Source of the DNA: Buxus sempervirens
Taxonomy: Eukaryota; Streptophyta; Magnoliopsida; Buxales; Buxaceae
DNA: 64,000 nt
NCBI GenBank assembly: GCA_947561395.2
Contig: OX387186.1
Location: 40,629,220 to 40,693,219, forward strand
Direction: 5' to 3'
Shown here in pieces: positions 21,323 to 34,584 of this stretch (its first letter is position 1; every line of letters begins with the position of its first letter). A model generated the notes under the pieces. It searched no databases. It had not been told where the DNA came from and worked only from the letters and a program-made list of their open reading frames with translations. A program made the translations under genes and the position numbers.

Positions 21323-22582
21323 ACAGGAGAAGAAATCCGAAGCTCCACAAGAAAAAGAGAGGCGTCGGCCAACACTCAAAGAATTACAAGAAAAAGTGTA
21401 TCCATTTCCTAATTCTGAGGTTGCAGGAATGTTGGAAAGTCTCCTGCAGAAGGAATCATTGAACTACCAGAGCCAAAGCGTCCTGAGGAGGCAGGACGTG
21501 TTGATGACCCATGATATTGCAAATTTCATCGTGTTGTAAGCCACCCTGTGGAAAATGCTTTGTTCTAAAAGAAAAGATTATGGACTTGGCACGAGAGGAA
21601 AAAATTATTCTTGATCTAGAGGAAGTTGTTGAAGCAAACCATGCTTCTTTCATTATCGGAACACCCAAAAGACCATCATTGGATTGTCTTTTGACCCCAC
21701 TTGCAGCTGTCAACACACAAGAAATATGTCCTCAAAAAATTCAGTTTGGGATCTTGGACCCAATTGAAGTACTTGTTCCATGCTCCCCTACAGTAGCTGT
21801 CTTACCAAAAGCTTGTGACATTCAAGTAAATTCTGAGTTCGATTTAGGAGATGAGAATGAAGGATGGACGGTTGTGAAGCGAAAAAGAAGCAAGAAAAAT
21901 ATACAGCATCAACATGAGGTCCATCAAAAGAGAAATGCACGAGAGCACAAATTTCATGGTCATGCTACAGATAGGGTGGCAAGGAAGTGGAAGACTTTGA
22001 GAGAACCTTCACAAAAAAATCAACCATTCCAGCAAAAGCCCCGAACACGCATTACCTTATATGAATATATCCCTAGAGGATTATTCAACAAGGAAAATGT
22101 GGGAACTATATACATGGCTACATGTTCTGAAGTTTGTGAAGAAAATCATAAAGAAAGTGGAAATGAGTTTATCACAGCAAAGATAGCTACTGACTCATCT
22201 TAGACTTTGATCAGCTCAGAAGAAATAAAGAGTATGGAAGAAGATTTGGATGGATCGGCCCAACCCAAGGTGGTGGAAACAAAATCTGAACTTTGTACTT
22301 CTTGTTGCTCTGCAATTGTCTTCACTGATGAGGATTTACAATTGGGTTCTAAACCCCATAATCGGCCACTTTATGTTTTTGGGTACATTCGAGAACAAAG
22401 GGTTAATCGTATGTTGATTGATGGGGGATCGGCTGTCAATATTATGCCAAAGGCCACGATGAAAGGACTTGGTATAGGAATAAATGAACTCTCTCATAGT
22501 CGTTTGATGATACATGGTTTCGACCAAGGAGGACAAAGAGAAATCAGAATGATTCGTCTTAATCTTGATATCGGAGAGCTGA
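21323..22582 (+). pseudogene. Element B gag C-terminus and protease
   Basis: Encodes a gag zinc-finger-like motif C-x2-H-x4-H-x4-C (YCKFHRVVSHPVEKC, starting at 21515), a Glu/Lys linker and the protease motif LIDGGSAVNIMP (Asp codon 22420-22422). Breaks: TGA at 21512-21514, a 1-base deletion in an A run near 21552, and TAG at 22201-22203. The protease is cut at 22582 by T2 and resumes at 29598. This C/H/H/C variant finger is typical of Tat gag proteins. Confidence 0.8.
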
Positions 22583-24515
22583 TGTAAGACCCCAAATTTT
22601 CCTTAAACAATATAATAAATTAATAAATAATATCCTTGGGAGTTATAATTGATGGAAATAATTTGTTGACGTAGGTGAGCGTGATATTAGTGGAGATCAA
22701 GTGTTGGACGCAGATTCGACCGTCTGATCGAGAGATATCAAGGTATGATTAATATTTAAACTTGATGTGATATGATTGGGCGATGTGCATTAAGTTTTAT
22801 GTAAGTGAGTTGCGTGGTATATAAATACGTTAAATTAACCTAGTGGAATACAGAGGGTATTCTAATCATATTGTATTCGCTCAGCCGCAAGAGAGAAACC
22901 GAGAGCGACTGGCGACTGGAAGGTGAAGAGAAGAAGAAGAATAAGGAAAAGGGAGTGTGTGCGCGTCGGAAACGCGGCACGGGGAAAATTCGGAGTCGCC
23001 ACCGCCTGATGGGGTGCAGGCGGACACCTGGGTGCCTAATATTGGCTATTTTGGGCTTTGGTCTGCGGCTTGAGATTCTAAGTTGGTTCTCGGTTGCGGT
23101 CTGGGGAAGTCCGTAGACACCCCAGTGCACCCCGTCGGGTGACGGGTCCCGTGGGTTCCCTGGTTTGAGTCAGTTTTACTTTGGTTTCTCACCCGATTCC
23201 TAATCCGATAAGCAATTAGGTTAAGTCTGTCGAGACCTCCTGAGTGGTGTGGGTCCCTTTAGTTGATTTTATCTTGCTTAATTTAGGTGATCTGAGTCTG
23301 ACTGGGTAGGCCCTATTGGGAGGCCCACGGTGCCCTTGGTGGGCTTGGGTAAGCCCATGTGCCCATGTGGGCCTCTGTCTAAGCCTTGGAGGCCCTGTGG
23401 GCTTTGGTTTAAGTGTGTTGGTTTTATTAAGGTTCATGTTTGAAGCTTAAGTGGTTTTCATGCAAATAGTGGGCCGGCATTGGTCTGCGGGCCCCTGGGT
23501 GGGCCCCCATGATGGTTGCCGAAATGTTTTTAATTTATCTTATTTAAATTCGCCAAGTGGGTTGGACATTGGGCTTGAGGCCCGTAGTCCAATTCTTAGG
23601 TTTGAAAACCCAAGTTAATTGAAGTTAGGGTTTTGAACCCTTACTTGGTTAGTTTTTGGGCTTCGACGGTCCCGATAGGCCCTAACCCTGGGTCTCGGCC
23701 AAACCACGCAATTCAGATATCATTCCATGAAGCAAATCCGGGTGGACCGCATTGGGTCTGGTCCACCTGGTTCAATAAGTTGAATTTGCTTAACTTGCTT
23801 ATTTCTAATGCTTTTAGGTTTATTGGGCTTGGTGGGCCCCGTTGGAAGGCCCACGGATGTACCAGATTGGACCGGTGGTCCAGGTCCCAAGTTGGGTTTC
23901 CGGGTGACCCGGAAACCCCGTTGGTATGCTTGGTTTAATTGAAAGATCATCCAAATCAACCGAAGTCAAAGACCACACCCAATAATACATTTTTTTGAGG
24001 GCTTTGCAATGAGGGTAGCTTCATGGACTCCTTAGGAGGTTTATACAAATTGTATGGGCCCATAGGTGGCCCACACGGGTTCAGGTATAGGGGGAAGCAT
24101 CCATTAGCCTCCCTTTGGAATTTCTTGACAAAACAAAGAAGTGTGGAAGATGGCATTGGGGCTGCTGCCCTTCTCAGTTATATCCGGCAATTCCGGCAGT
24201 GATGGAAGGGCCACACCACCCCTACTACGGACATTCTAATCCACGAATCAGTGGGCGATTCCAAGCCTATGACTAGGCTCTCATACCATACCAAGCAATC
24301 ATAAAACAATATATTACCGAGCATGGGACAGCAACCTAAATGAGCCTTGGCGGGGGGAGTTGGGGGAATGGAATCATGCTTTCTTTGGTTACACGGGTAG
24401 CAAGTTGCTTAAGAAGGAAAACATACATTCTTAACCAAAAAAAACGAGGAAGTTAACCCGATTACAAAGCTTGATTGTGGGGCTACCACCGGGGTAGTTC
24501 TGGGATCCCAAAGAT

Positions 24516-24890
24516 GCTGGGACAGCAGCAACTAATGAGGGTCTGCTGCTGTCCCCAGCAGCCTCTCATTTGGGTCATGGCAAAGGGAATGGAGGGGTGA
24601 TGGGGACTTGCTCCCATAAAGATGAGGGCTTGCCGATAGGTGCTACAGCAGCTAACCTTGGGGATGATTTTAGGCTTTCCCAACCTGCTGGGACAGCAGC
24701 AAACAGTGGGGGTTTACTGCTGTCCCCAGCAGAAACTCACATGGGTTAATGAAAAGGGGTTGGTGTGTGTGATAGCCGGTTAAGGGGCTAGGCTTGTGGG
24801 GATGCCTAAGCACCTAAGTGGGTCCGCTGGAGGTCCTGGAATAGCAGCAAGCGACAAAGGCTTGTTGCTGTCCATGACAGTAACTAGCAT
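24516..24890. repeat. Long CAGCAG-type hairpins in X-rev
   Basis: Three hairpins: 24516-24560 (arms GCTGGGACAGCAGCA / TGCTGCTGTCCCCAGC), 24685-24732 (arms CTGCTGGGACAGCAGC / GCTGCTGTCCCCAGCAG type) and 24834-24889 (weaker, GCAGCAAGC / GCTTGTTGC). Loops of 12-18 bases differ, arms are nearly constant. Spacing about 150-170 bp. Confidence 0.85.
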
Positions 24891-25084
24891 AGGTCTTTGA
24901 AGCTTGCAAAGTAGACTTAAAGAGGGTAAAGGGGATCATGCTCATGGGCTGGAGGTTACCCCCAAAGATGGGCTCCCTACCCACTGAAAATGGGAGGCTT
25001 TTGTGACTACGGGGCATGGATGAGGAAGCCGAACTCATGCACATGTAATCAAACAAGAAAGAATATCATAGCATGCACATTTAA

Positions 25085-25438
<354 letters not shown>

Positions 25439-26724
25439 GAGGCCCCAATGATATCACAAGGCTTGGAGGGGATGGTAAGGACTCAATACAGCAAGCCCAT
25501 GGGGAGAAGGTGACTTGCAAATAGGACAATTCGGCTAGGGGGGGGGGGGGGGTGGGATGCAAAGGTGGGGGGTCTACTAGGAACAGCTAATGCCAAAGGG
25601 AAAGCACGATGATGGCGAGGTGTGCGGGTGTTAGCATACAGAAATACAGCAAGGGTTTCATCATTGCAAGACCTACCACAAAAGCTTAATCAAAAGGGTT
25701 TGTGCTCAAGCAAGTGCAAGGAGGTATCTTGGGGGGGAGGACAAACAAATGGTCAAGCCTTCGTCCCCGACAAATACCCGACACGTGACTTGTGGCATAC
25801 TTTTCCAGCACACGAAAATGTATGTGCACTCATGAGAACCGCGTCTAACATGCATTCAAACTGAACCACCCATGTGAAGACCAACTAAGGAGAAGCATTC
25901 ACATGGTCCTAGCATGCTTGGAGCTATGGCAAGAGGGCTTAATGCATAAACACCAACAGCATGGTATCCAAAAGACTACACTTGGGAACAGCAACCAAGG
26001 GTGGTTCTCTCAGCAGCAAAATATCCTAGAAGACTATGTAATAAGGTGAGATGAGAAAGGAAATTCAGAAGGGAAGTGGGGGGTTTATCATGGGGGTACA
26101 ATGGATGAGCAAAAGAGGAAACAAGCTTCCTTTTAGTGGGCAAAAACACTGCTGGAGACCCAGGGAAGGCAGCACCTCACTATGGGGTTTTGACCCCCCT
26201 TCATTAGCTTAGGAAGCTTCTTCCCCTCACCCCAAGTCCATACTCAGTTTCCCTTTACCCTTGAAGTACTTCGGGTAATGTGGATAAAGAGAAAAAAACA
26301 CAAAAGAAAAGAACACAGATGCATGTTGAAGAACATGCTGCAGCCAATAACTATCCGCTCACAACAACTCTAGACATGGCCATTTTCATTTATGTAGTGT
26401 AAAATACAAAGGGGGAGAGATACCTGAGGGTTAGGAGGCTCTTGGGTGGTGTGTAGAACTCCTTGGGAGCTGGAATAGGTGCTAGAAGCTCCTTCTCCAG
26501 CAGCAGCAGCAAAGTTACCTTCTCTTGGTGGGGAGTACTTGAAGAGGAAGAAGGAGGAGAGGGGGTGGAGCCACCTTGGGGTGGAGTGTGAAGGTGGTGG
26601 AGGCCAAGGGGTGCTGGGGAGGGAGAATCCGGATGAGTAATAGAGGGGCAAGGAGGTTTAAAAACAATGAAACCAACCAACCATGTGGAAGGGGGCTGCT
26701 GCCCCCTTTTATAAGTAATTTTAA

Positions 26725-26972
26725 TGTATCCGACATTATATGCCGGATACACTAACACTTATTCATAGCCAGCCTCCATGGCCGGCTATATACATGTTAC
26801 TTTGTATCCGGCATTAAATGCCGGATACAAAACATAATTATTTGAAATTTGAATGCTGCCGCGAAGTTGTCGGGTGTTCGGCGCGAATCTCGCTGATTGA
26901 TCTTCATGTATCCGATGATTAGTGTCGGATATACATAGGGGTATGTGTATCCAACATATTTGGTCGGATACA
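26725..26972. repeat. GTATCCGGC-type hairpin array in X-rev
   Basis: Five hairpins: 26725-26751, 26765-26789 (a different stem, ATAGCC(A/G)GCC / GGCCGGCTAT), 26802-26828 (arms TGTATCCGGCA/TGCCGGATACA type), about 26908-26934 and 26947-26972. They lie directly upstream, on the minus strand, of the X-rev TATA-like box. The stem is that of A-family LTRs, not of X1. Confidence 0.88.
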
Positions 26973-29597
26973 AGTCAAAAAATTACAGATTTGCCCTTGG
27001 ATATTCGCAGATTCATCCGATACTCTTAGATATTCACAGATTTGGTCCCTGCGAAATTTTGCTTTAAACCCTGGGATATTTTGCATGATTAGATATTTAC
27101 GAATTGCCCCTCGAGATATTTTCTTGCGCCACTCGCCACGTGTGCGGCTTTTTACCACGTGTGCAGCTTTCTGGGTTTTGCTGCTCAGAAACTTCGACGG
27201 CTCATATCTCCTTCATCCGGACTCCGATTTGAGCAAACTCAGTTGCGTTGGACTCGTATCGGAGCCCTCTATCCAATGACGTAGAGCTAAGCACCTGGCA
27301 CTGGGTTCGAGGAAAAGTCAACTGTCGGCTCTCCCTCAAGTTTGACCGGCCTGCAGAACCTTCATCCGGACTCCGATTTGAGCAAACTCAGTTGCGTTAA
27401 ACTCGTATCGGAGCCCTCTATCTAATGAGATAAAGCAAGGTGGGCAATTTTCATTTGATCAAAAAGTCAACTTTTGACCCCTCAGGGTTTGACTTTTGTC
27501 CAGGGTTTTGCATTTCCGGCTCTTTCGGGAGCGTAAAAATGAGGTGCTTACAGGGAGAGAGTACATTGATGTTGGTCTGCTGAACACTACTTGGTGATAG
27601 TGTTCGTCTTTGTTCAGAAAAGAAGGGAAGAAAACGACTGCAGGAGGTAGGCAACACCGTTTTCTGTTCGTTTTTTGTATTCACGATTGATTAATCTCCA
27701 TTGCATGTTTTTATATGATATACTCATGTATTTAGTTTGATAACAATATTATATGTATGTTAGAATAATCTTGGACGTGAAAAATCAAGTTTTTAAACTG
27801 TTTCTGAACTTTTTGAGTGATCGCCGACCTTACTGTACTCAGCAATCCTCAGCGCTCATAGGAGCTCGTACAAAATTCGAGACCGTCCAAGACCGCTAGA
27901 CGACTTATCGTCGGTGACCTAAATTGAACCATCGCCTACCTTAGACCGCCTGAGCAATCCTAGGTGATCCTGGGCGCTTTGTGCAGAAAATGCAGAATTT
28001 CGCATTTTCAAACCCTGATTCAATTCCAAACTATTTTTAGTCCATTTTAATCATTAATTAAGATTTTTTAAGACCTAAATAATTTATCAAATTTCCTGTG
28101 TTTACAGAAAAATAAATTAGGGAGATATTTAGGACACTAGTTGCCAAACTTTGTATGAAACTGTGAAATTTAGTCTTTGGAAAAATTTGACCTATCATTT
28201 GAAATACCAGTTACCAGAACATCTCTAAATTACACTATAAACCAGATAATTACATAAAGAGATTTCAGATCATAAGTTCAACTCAGTTAACCTGAAGATT
28301 GAAGGAAATGTCAGATTTACCCTTTATATGCCGCTAGGCACCAACCCTTATAGAATTATTAGACTTTAGGGATTTTTGGAATCTAGTGGGCATAGCTGGT
28401 TATGGATCCATAGTTGTGGCTAGATAGCTAAGGGATATTTCATTTGGGTTGAGTTTCTCCCTTGTGCGAGCATGCTTCCTTTACAAGTTGGTTTGTTTGG
28501 GAAGGTCCTATGTCTGGAGGGACACCCCAGTGAGCCGCTGGTGATTCCTTGTATATGTGGATAAGCGACCATCTCCATGTATTGATTCTGGTGCTGCACG
28601 CTGGTGGTACATGCCAACTCTGATGAGTACGTGTGCAATAAGTCAGTGACTACGGCTCTTGTCTAAGCTACGCTGCATGGGGCTTGAGTATCATTAGTAG
28701 CACTACTCCTAAGCTGCACGGTGGTATAGCGTTTGGTCGAGAGTTATCTCAAAAGGTTTATCTATCTTTGTGAGTCCTACCATGACACTAAAATCACAAA
28801 CACATGTTGTTACTGTTGCATACATGCTGGAGGCATGTAATTGGTATATTGGTTGGATGTGACTGTTTAGTGCATCCTTGTAATGTATGGATTATGCTAT
28901 TGATTTATGATATTGGATTTCTATCATAGAACTTGCTGAAATTTATATTTAGAATTGTTTATATACTGTTTTGTATTCCATTATCGATACGAATGGTTAT
29001 ACGAGCCTACTTAGTCGAGATTGCTTAGTCGTGCATGAACTGTTATTTTTATGTATATGAACTATTTAAACATGCATGTGTTACCTACTGGGATATTCGT
29101 ATCTCACCCTACCTTTATCTCATTTTTCAGCTGATACACGAGAGGGGGATCATAGTAGTGATGTCCAGGGAGAGCTAGATGATTATTCGCCGGAGGAGTA
29201 CTATTATTCGGATTTGGTCTGAGGTTGTGGATTGATATGGATTTAGTTATTTTGATCAGATTATTATTCTTATGTTGGTTTGATGTATTAGAGAGATGAG
29301 AGAGTAGTGACCCTTTTATTTTACCAGACTTTAATATTGATTTTGATGGTTAATTATATCTCAGTTTCTTGAGGATATTAGACTATACTTCCGCACATAC
29401 ATGTTCCACATTTTGATAGTTAATTAATGAATAGATCATTTATTTCTTAGTCTGGTATATTCTTGATGTTTATTTGATATGAGCCAGTAATATCTCGGAT
29501 TTGGTTGATGAACTGAATTCGGGTTGTTACAGTAGCGAACTGGATTCGGGTCGGATGTTGGTTTTGCATTGACCTGGGTTCGGGGCGTTACAGCTGA

Positions 29598-29811
29598 CTT
29601 CAAGCACCATATTCCATGTAATTGATTCAAGGACAACATACAATTTGTTGTTAGGAAGACCATGGCTCCATGACAATGGTGTGGTACCTTCTACTCTCCA
29701 TCAATGCTTCAAATTTTACAAGAATGGGGAGTTGAAAACAGTAAAAGCTTATATCAAGCCATTCGCTGAGGTTGAATCCCACTTAGCAGACGCAAAATTC
29801 TACATGGAGGA
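29598..29811 (+). pseudogene. Element B protease C-terminal part
   Basis: Reads FHVIDSRTTYNLLLGRPWLH, then NGVVPSTLHQCFKFY, the usual protease end of Tat polyproteins (compare A-II 57300-57390). It continues the frame cut at 22582 and is cut again at 29811 by A-rev. Confidence 0.8.
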
Positions 29812-31615
29812 TGTGAGATATGGGAAAAAAAATCAATTCAATGACTTCTTGATCATCACACGGGATTGGTTAAAAACAAAGAGTCGCCACCATTCTATTT
29901 AGGTGTGAATGGACACCAAAATATCAAATAAGCACAAAAAAGCAAATTTAGGGTAAAAATAACCCTCTAAAAAAAACAACCAGAGATGGGTAAGGGGATT
30001 AGGTTATGAACAGGGGAAGGTGTTAGGCACCCCTATTCATCCACACAAGGTGGTTGCCAGGCATTGTTCATGTTAAAATAAAGGAAAAAGGCTTGCTATA
30101 AAAATTATGAAAAATCACAAAAAGACAAAAGTGTATGGTTTTGTCATACGAATAGCCTGATTGATCCAGAACTTTCAAATATGATCATACCATTCCTAGG
30201 GTTTCATGATTAAAAAAACTAGAATAAAATCAAATAAAACCAAAATAAAGTGAAAAATCCAAAAATCTGGCTTCAAGTTAAATTCTAGAAATCTAGAAAA
30301 ATATGATTTTATAAAATATTGCAGATTTGAACTTGAACAGTCTAGGATATAGATATAGCCCAAATTTCACATTAAATCAAAAAATCAAAACCAAAAGTAC
30401 CCACGTTGATGAAGAGCATTAAAAGGGGAGAACTTAGATTGTAAGGTCTTCTCTCAAACATGAAAAAGGACTCAAAAAACACATCATGAAACCCTAGAAT
30501 TTACTTTCAGGCTTCTAAATCCAGATCTATCATATTGATCATGATAGATCCAGGATCTGAGCCTAAAATCACAAAAATCATGAAAACAATGCTGTAGGTG
30601 CAAAAGTAGTGAAAATCCAAATTTTAGAAAAAAGAGAGGATCTCATGCTATAAACATCATGGATTCATATGATTGATTCAGATTCAATATAAAACCCATT
30701 AAACATGATCAAGATATTTAAAGCAGCCACAAATCACAGATTTGAGCACATGGGGGTCTACCCTACGGATCCACCTGTTCTCTTTTCCCCTAGCTCTCTC
30801 TTCACGTTTTATGGCTAGAGAGGATTCTTGAGGTACTTGGAGATAGGTTTGGGTACACAATCACAATCAAAGGCTTTATTCTATAAGAAAAGGAGAAAAA
30901 CAGATACGGGGTCCTATTCTAGGGATCCACTTGTTCCCCTTTCCCCTAGCTCTCTCTTCATGTTTTACAGCTAAAGAGACTCTTGAGGTACTTAGAGGCA
31001 GGTTTGGTAATACAAGATAAAAGATGGCTTTATTCTACAGCAATAGAGAAGATCCTATTATCTCTAGAATTGAAGACAGAAAATAAAAGGGAAAAGGGAC
31101 TTACCTGGATTGAGCAGGCAGAGCAGCAGGGATTCCTCTCTTCTCTTGGAGATCCTTGGACTTCAAAATTTCGTGGCCTTTTGCTTGAGGAGAGACCCTC
31201 TATTTATAGGCAAAGCCAGGGGCAAGGTTGGTCCAAAGTTTGGCAAGGTAGAGTTTCAGATTGAGTTAAACACAAGGATAATGCCCATCCACGGCCAACA
31301 AGGATATTCCGAACGAAATAAAGAGATAACTCGCTTTTCTAAATATATATTGGACTGAAGATAAAGCTTAGAAATCGAGAAAGGATAAAATTCGCACAAA
31401 TTTAATGCACCCGTAAATGATTTACGGTCCAGTGATGTCCGTATATGCCTTACGGGCGCTGCGTGCCCGTATACTCAATCCAAACACGTCAGCCCGTAGA
31501 TACAATACGGGCAAGGCTCGGATTATTGAATTTCATGCATTTTTGGCCTGTTTTAAATCCCAATTACATGTTGTCATTATTTTCTCTTTTTGTAGTGCAA
31601 TTTGGGGGGTCTACA
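29812..31615 (-). mobile_element. A-rev: inverted A-like solo LTR
   Basis: Flanked by GAGGA (29807-29811, 31616-31620). On the minus strand it starts TGTAGACCCCCCAAATTGC and ends like the A LTR (TTTTCCCATATCTCACA). Length 1804 bp, shorter than A. TATA box TATAAATA on the minus strand (31201-31208), splice donor GTAAGTCC at 31104. It carries GCCCGTA-type hairpins rather than the GTATCC type of other A LTRs. Outside these, nothing more that I recognise. Confidence 0.85.
31409..31512. repeat. CCCGTA-type hairpins in A-rev
   Basis: Hairpins at 31410-31428 (arms CCGTAAAT/ATTTACGG, perfect 8 bp around one base), 31438-31457 and 31492-31512 (GCCCGTA/TACGGGC), upstream of the minus-strand TATA box at 31201-31208. 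Confidence 0.85.
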
Positions 31616-31620
31616 GAGGA

Positions 31621-33704
31621 ACATGGGTTGCAAGAAATTATCCCGACTAAGGTACCATCAACAGGGAAAACAAGGTTGAAAGAGAAAGGACAGCTTGAAG
31701 GGTTTGTGACAAGTAGTAAAATCGAATCTGACAAATAGAGCATACATCTCAAAAGGGAACTAGAGGAACCATCAAAAGTCATAAAAAAATCAATTGTTCT
31801 CAAGTATGTTCCAAAGTCCAAGAGGGAACAAGGAAAACCACTGTTCATGGAGTATTCGAAAACCAATAAGGATGGATTCCACCTACTGAAGCAAGAAGAT
31901 CTCTACATCTTGAAGGAAGAAATGATCGTGCCTCTTCCTAAAATAAGCACAACAGGAAAGTTGTGGAAAGAGTTAACAAACCTTCTCACAAGCGTCACAT
32001 TGCAAGGAAGACCTTGCCCAAGTCTCGGACTAATGAGGGATTTGATCCAATAGCCTACAAGCTATTAGCCAATTCCGGATACGACTTCACCAAACTAGGT
32101 TCGTCAGGAGTGCTGCCTGAAGCTGCAAGTCAAAGAACCTACGGGCTCAATGATACACAACAAAAACTCAAGCAGAAAGGGTACGCCATTAATACACCTA
32201 AGCATGGAGTTGGGTTCACGCCTACTAAACCAATTTGCATCTCAGGGAAATGGAAAGAAAGGAAAATGATGGTGCACCACATCACAGCTGAAGAAGTTGA
32301 TGAGCCAAGAGATGAACAGGTAGTTAATCGAGCCTCGGTTTTTGACAGAATAGGGGAAACCAGAACCCGTGTTTCCATTTTTGAAAGGTTAAGTGTAACT
32401 ACTCAAATAACTAAGGATCACCCGACACGGAAGCCTATCTCAACCACAGTTATGTTCCCTCGAATACAACCCAAGTTGAATGTAGAGCCCCAAAAGAAGT
32501 TGAAGGAGAAAATCAAAGATGTAAAAGAAATGCAAAGCTTGATCTCGTCACGTATGAAACGTAAGTCATTTGTGATGGTGAATACTGATGGGGCACTCAC
32601 AGCAAAACGTCACACCATTGTGTTTACAGGTCTACAGATTATCCAAACACAAATGGATATTGATGAAAAAGAGGAAATAGCAACCTCTTATCATGTTACT
32701 GCTAGAGTGGATTCAAATTCTAAATTCTCATCGGACAACGAACTTGATAATGCACCCGCAGAGTTGGAAGATGGCAGGCAAGCTACTGTAGATGAACTTA
32801 AAGAAGTGAACCTTGAGACACAAGATGACCCCCGGCCTACCTTCGTAAGTGCACTCTTGCCTCCTGAAGAAAAAGAAATATATATTGAACTGTTGATAGA
32901 ATACAAAGATTTCTTTGCTTGGACATATAAGGAGATGCCAGGACTTGATCGTAAGGTAGTAGTTCATCATTTGGCAGTAAAGCATGGAGCTCGACTGGTT
33001 AAACAAGCACAACGTCACTTTCGACCAGAGCTCATTCCCCAAATAGAGAATTAAGTCAACAAATTAATAGGAGTTGGATTCATAAGGGACGTAAAGTACC
33101 CTACATGGATTTCAAATATTGTCCCGATCAAAAAGTAGAATGGGAAAATTCGATTATGTGTGGATTTTCGTGATCTGAACAATGCATGTCCCAAGGATGA
33201 CTTCCCTTTACCCATTACTGAATTAATGGTTGATGCAACTACGGGGCATGAAGCACTTTCTTTTATGGATGGCTCGTCAGGATATAATCAAATTCGATTG
33301 TCATCGAAAGATGAAGAACTTACAGCATTTCGCACACCAAAGGGTATATTTTTTTTACAAATTTATGCCCTTTGGATTGAAAAATGCAGGTGCTACATAT
33401 CAAAGGGCCATGCAAAGAATCTTTGATGACATACTTCATAAAAATGTCGAGTGCTATGTAGATGACTTGGTGGTTAAGACGAAAGATAAGAAGGACATTT
33501 GCAAGACTTGCACATAGTTTTCAATCGGCTTCGAAGGTACCAAGGATGAATCCTCTCAAATGCGCTTTTGGTGTTAGCTCAGGAAAATTCCTTGGGTTCA
33601 TTGTTCGTCATCGTGGCATTGAGATTGATCAATCTAAAATTGATGCAATTCGAATCATGCCTGAGCCGCAAAATTTAAAGGAGATTAGGGGCCTACAAGG
33701 TTGC
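31621..33704 (+). pseudogene. pol: Element B linker and reverse transcriptase
   Basis: A long linker with GFDPIAYKLLANSGYDF and YAINTPKHGVGFTPTKP (G-patch-like position) leads to the reverse transcriptase: YPTWISNIVPIKK, CVDFRDLNNACPKDDFPLP, FMPFGLKNAGATYQRAM, YVDD at 33454-33465, and GFIVRHRGIEID. Breaks: TAG at 31736-31738, frameshift near 31960, TAA at 33052-33054, TAG at 33136-33138, one extra T in the T run near 33345, indels near 33493 and 33540. X2 cuts it at 33704 within the connection domain. Confidence 0.85.
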
Positions 33705-34449
33705 TGTCAGCACTTCATTTTTGCGCCCCGAAAAATAAAAGAATAAAACCCTAATTGAAAAGGTCAAACCTGAAGGGGTCAAAAAGTTGACTTTTGAACG
33801 TGTGTAAATTGACCACCAAACTTTATACCATTGGAAAGAGGACTTCAATATGATTTTAATGCAACTGAGTTTGCTCAAATCGGAGTCCGAATAAAGAAGT
33901 TATGGGTTGATCAAATCTGGAAATAGCAGAAATCGGCTTTCTGCAAAACTCCAAATTATCTGCTCAATTTTATACCAGTAGAAAGAGCATCTCGACATGA
34001 TCCCGACGCAACTAAGCTTGCTAGAATCGGAGTCCTGGATAAGGAGATATGAGCAAAACTAGCTCCGGGACGCGACTTTGCTCTTCTGCTAAAAAAACCC
34101 GAATTTGCTGCCAAAGTCTAGCTTAGTGGATAGAAAATCTAGCACTGATTCCAATGCTACTAAGTTTGTTAAAATCGGATATCAGATGAGCAAGTTATGA
34201 GCAGTCAAAGTTTGGGTAAAAACTGCACACATGGCAAGAATTGAAGAAAGGACAAAAAAAATTAAAAAATCTAACAATAAAATAATATTATATCTTAAAA
34301 ATCTATTAGTTAAATTAAAAAAAATAAAAGAAAATTGAAGACACGTGTGTGTCTAAACAAAAAAAATCAAAGAATAAAATAATAGTAAAAACATTAAAAT
34401 CAAGTAATTAAAATAAATAAAAAATTAAAAAAAATGGGAAGGTGACAAC

Positions 34450-34472
34450 GCATTCTCCCATATGGAGAATGC
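34450..34472. repeat. GCATTCTCC hairpin in X2 LTR
   Basis: Arms GCATTCTCC/GGAGAATGC, loop CATAT, perfect 9 bp, 105 bp upstream of the TATA box. Different sequence but same placement as the other LTR hairpins. Confidence 0.85.
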
Positions 34473-34576
34473 ATTGAAATGACGTGGTTGAAAAACAACC
34501 CATGTATCCCCAATATCTTATTTGGTAACAAGTGAAAAACTCAAATTAAAATTAAAATTTGGTCACTTTTTTCTAT

Positions 34577-34584
34577 TATAAATA
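34577..34584 (+). promoter_or_regulatory. TATA box of X2 LTR
   Basis: TATAAATA followed by GGGGG, placed like the TATA boxes of X1 and A. Confidence 0.65.

Noticed and set aside
22840-23130. Frames at 22840-23130 and 23633-23938 as host genes
   Set aside because: They lie in T2/X-rev LTR sequence, have biased composition (GGCCCA words) and no recognisable domain.
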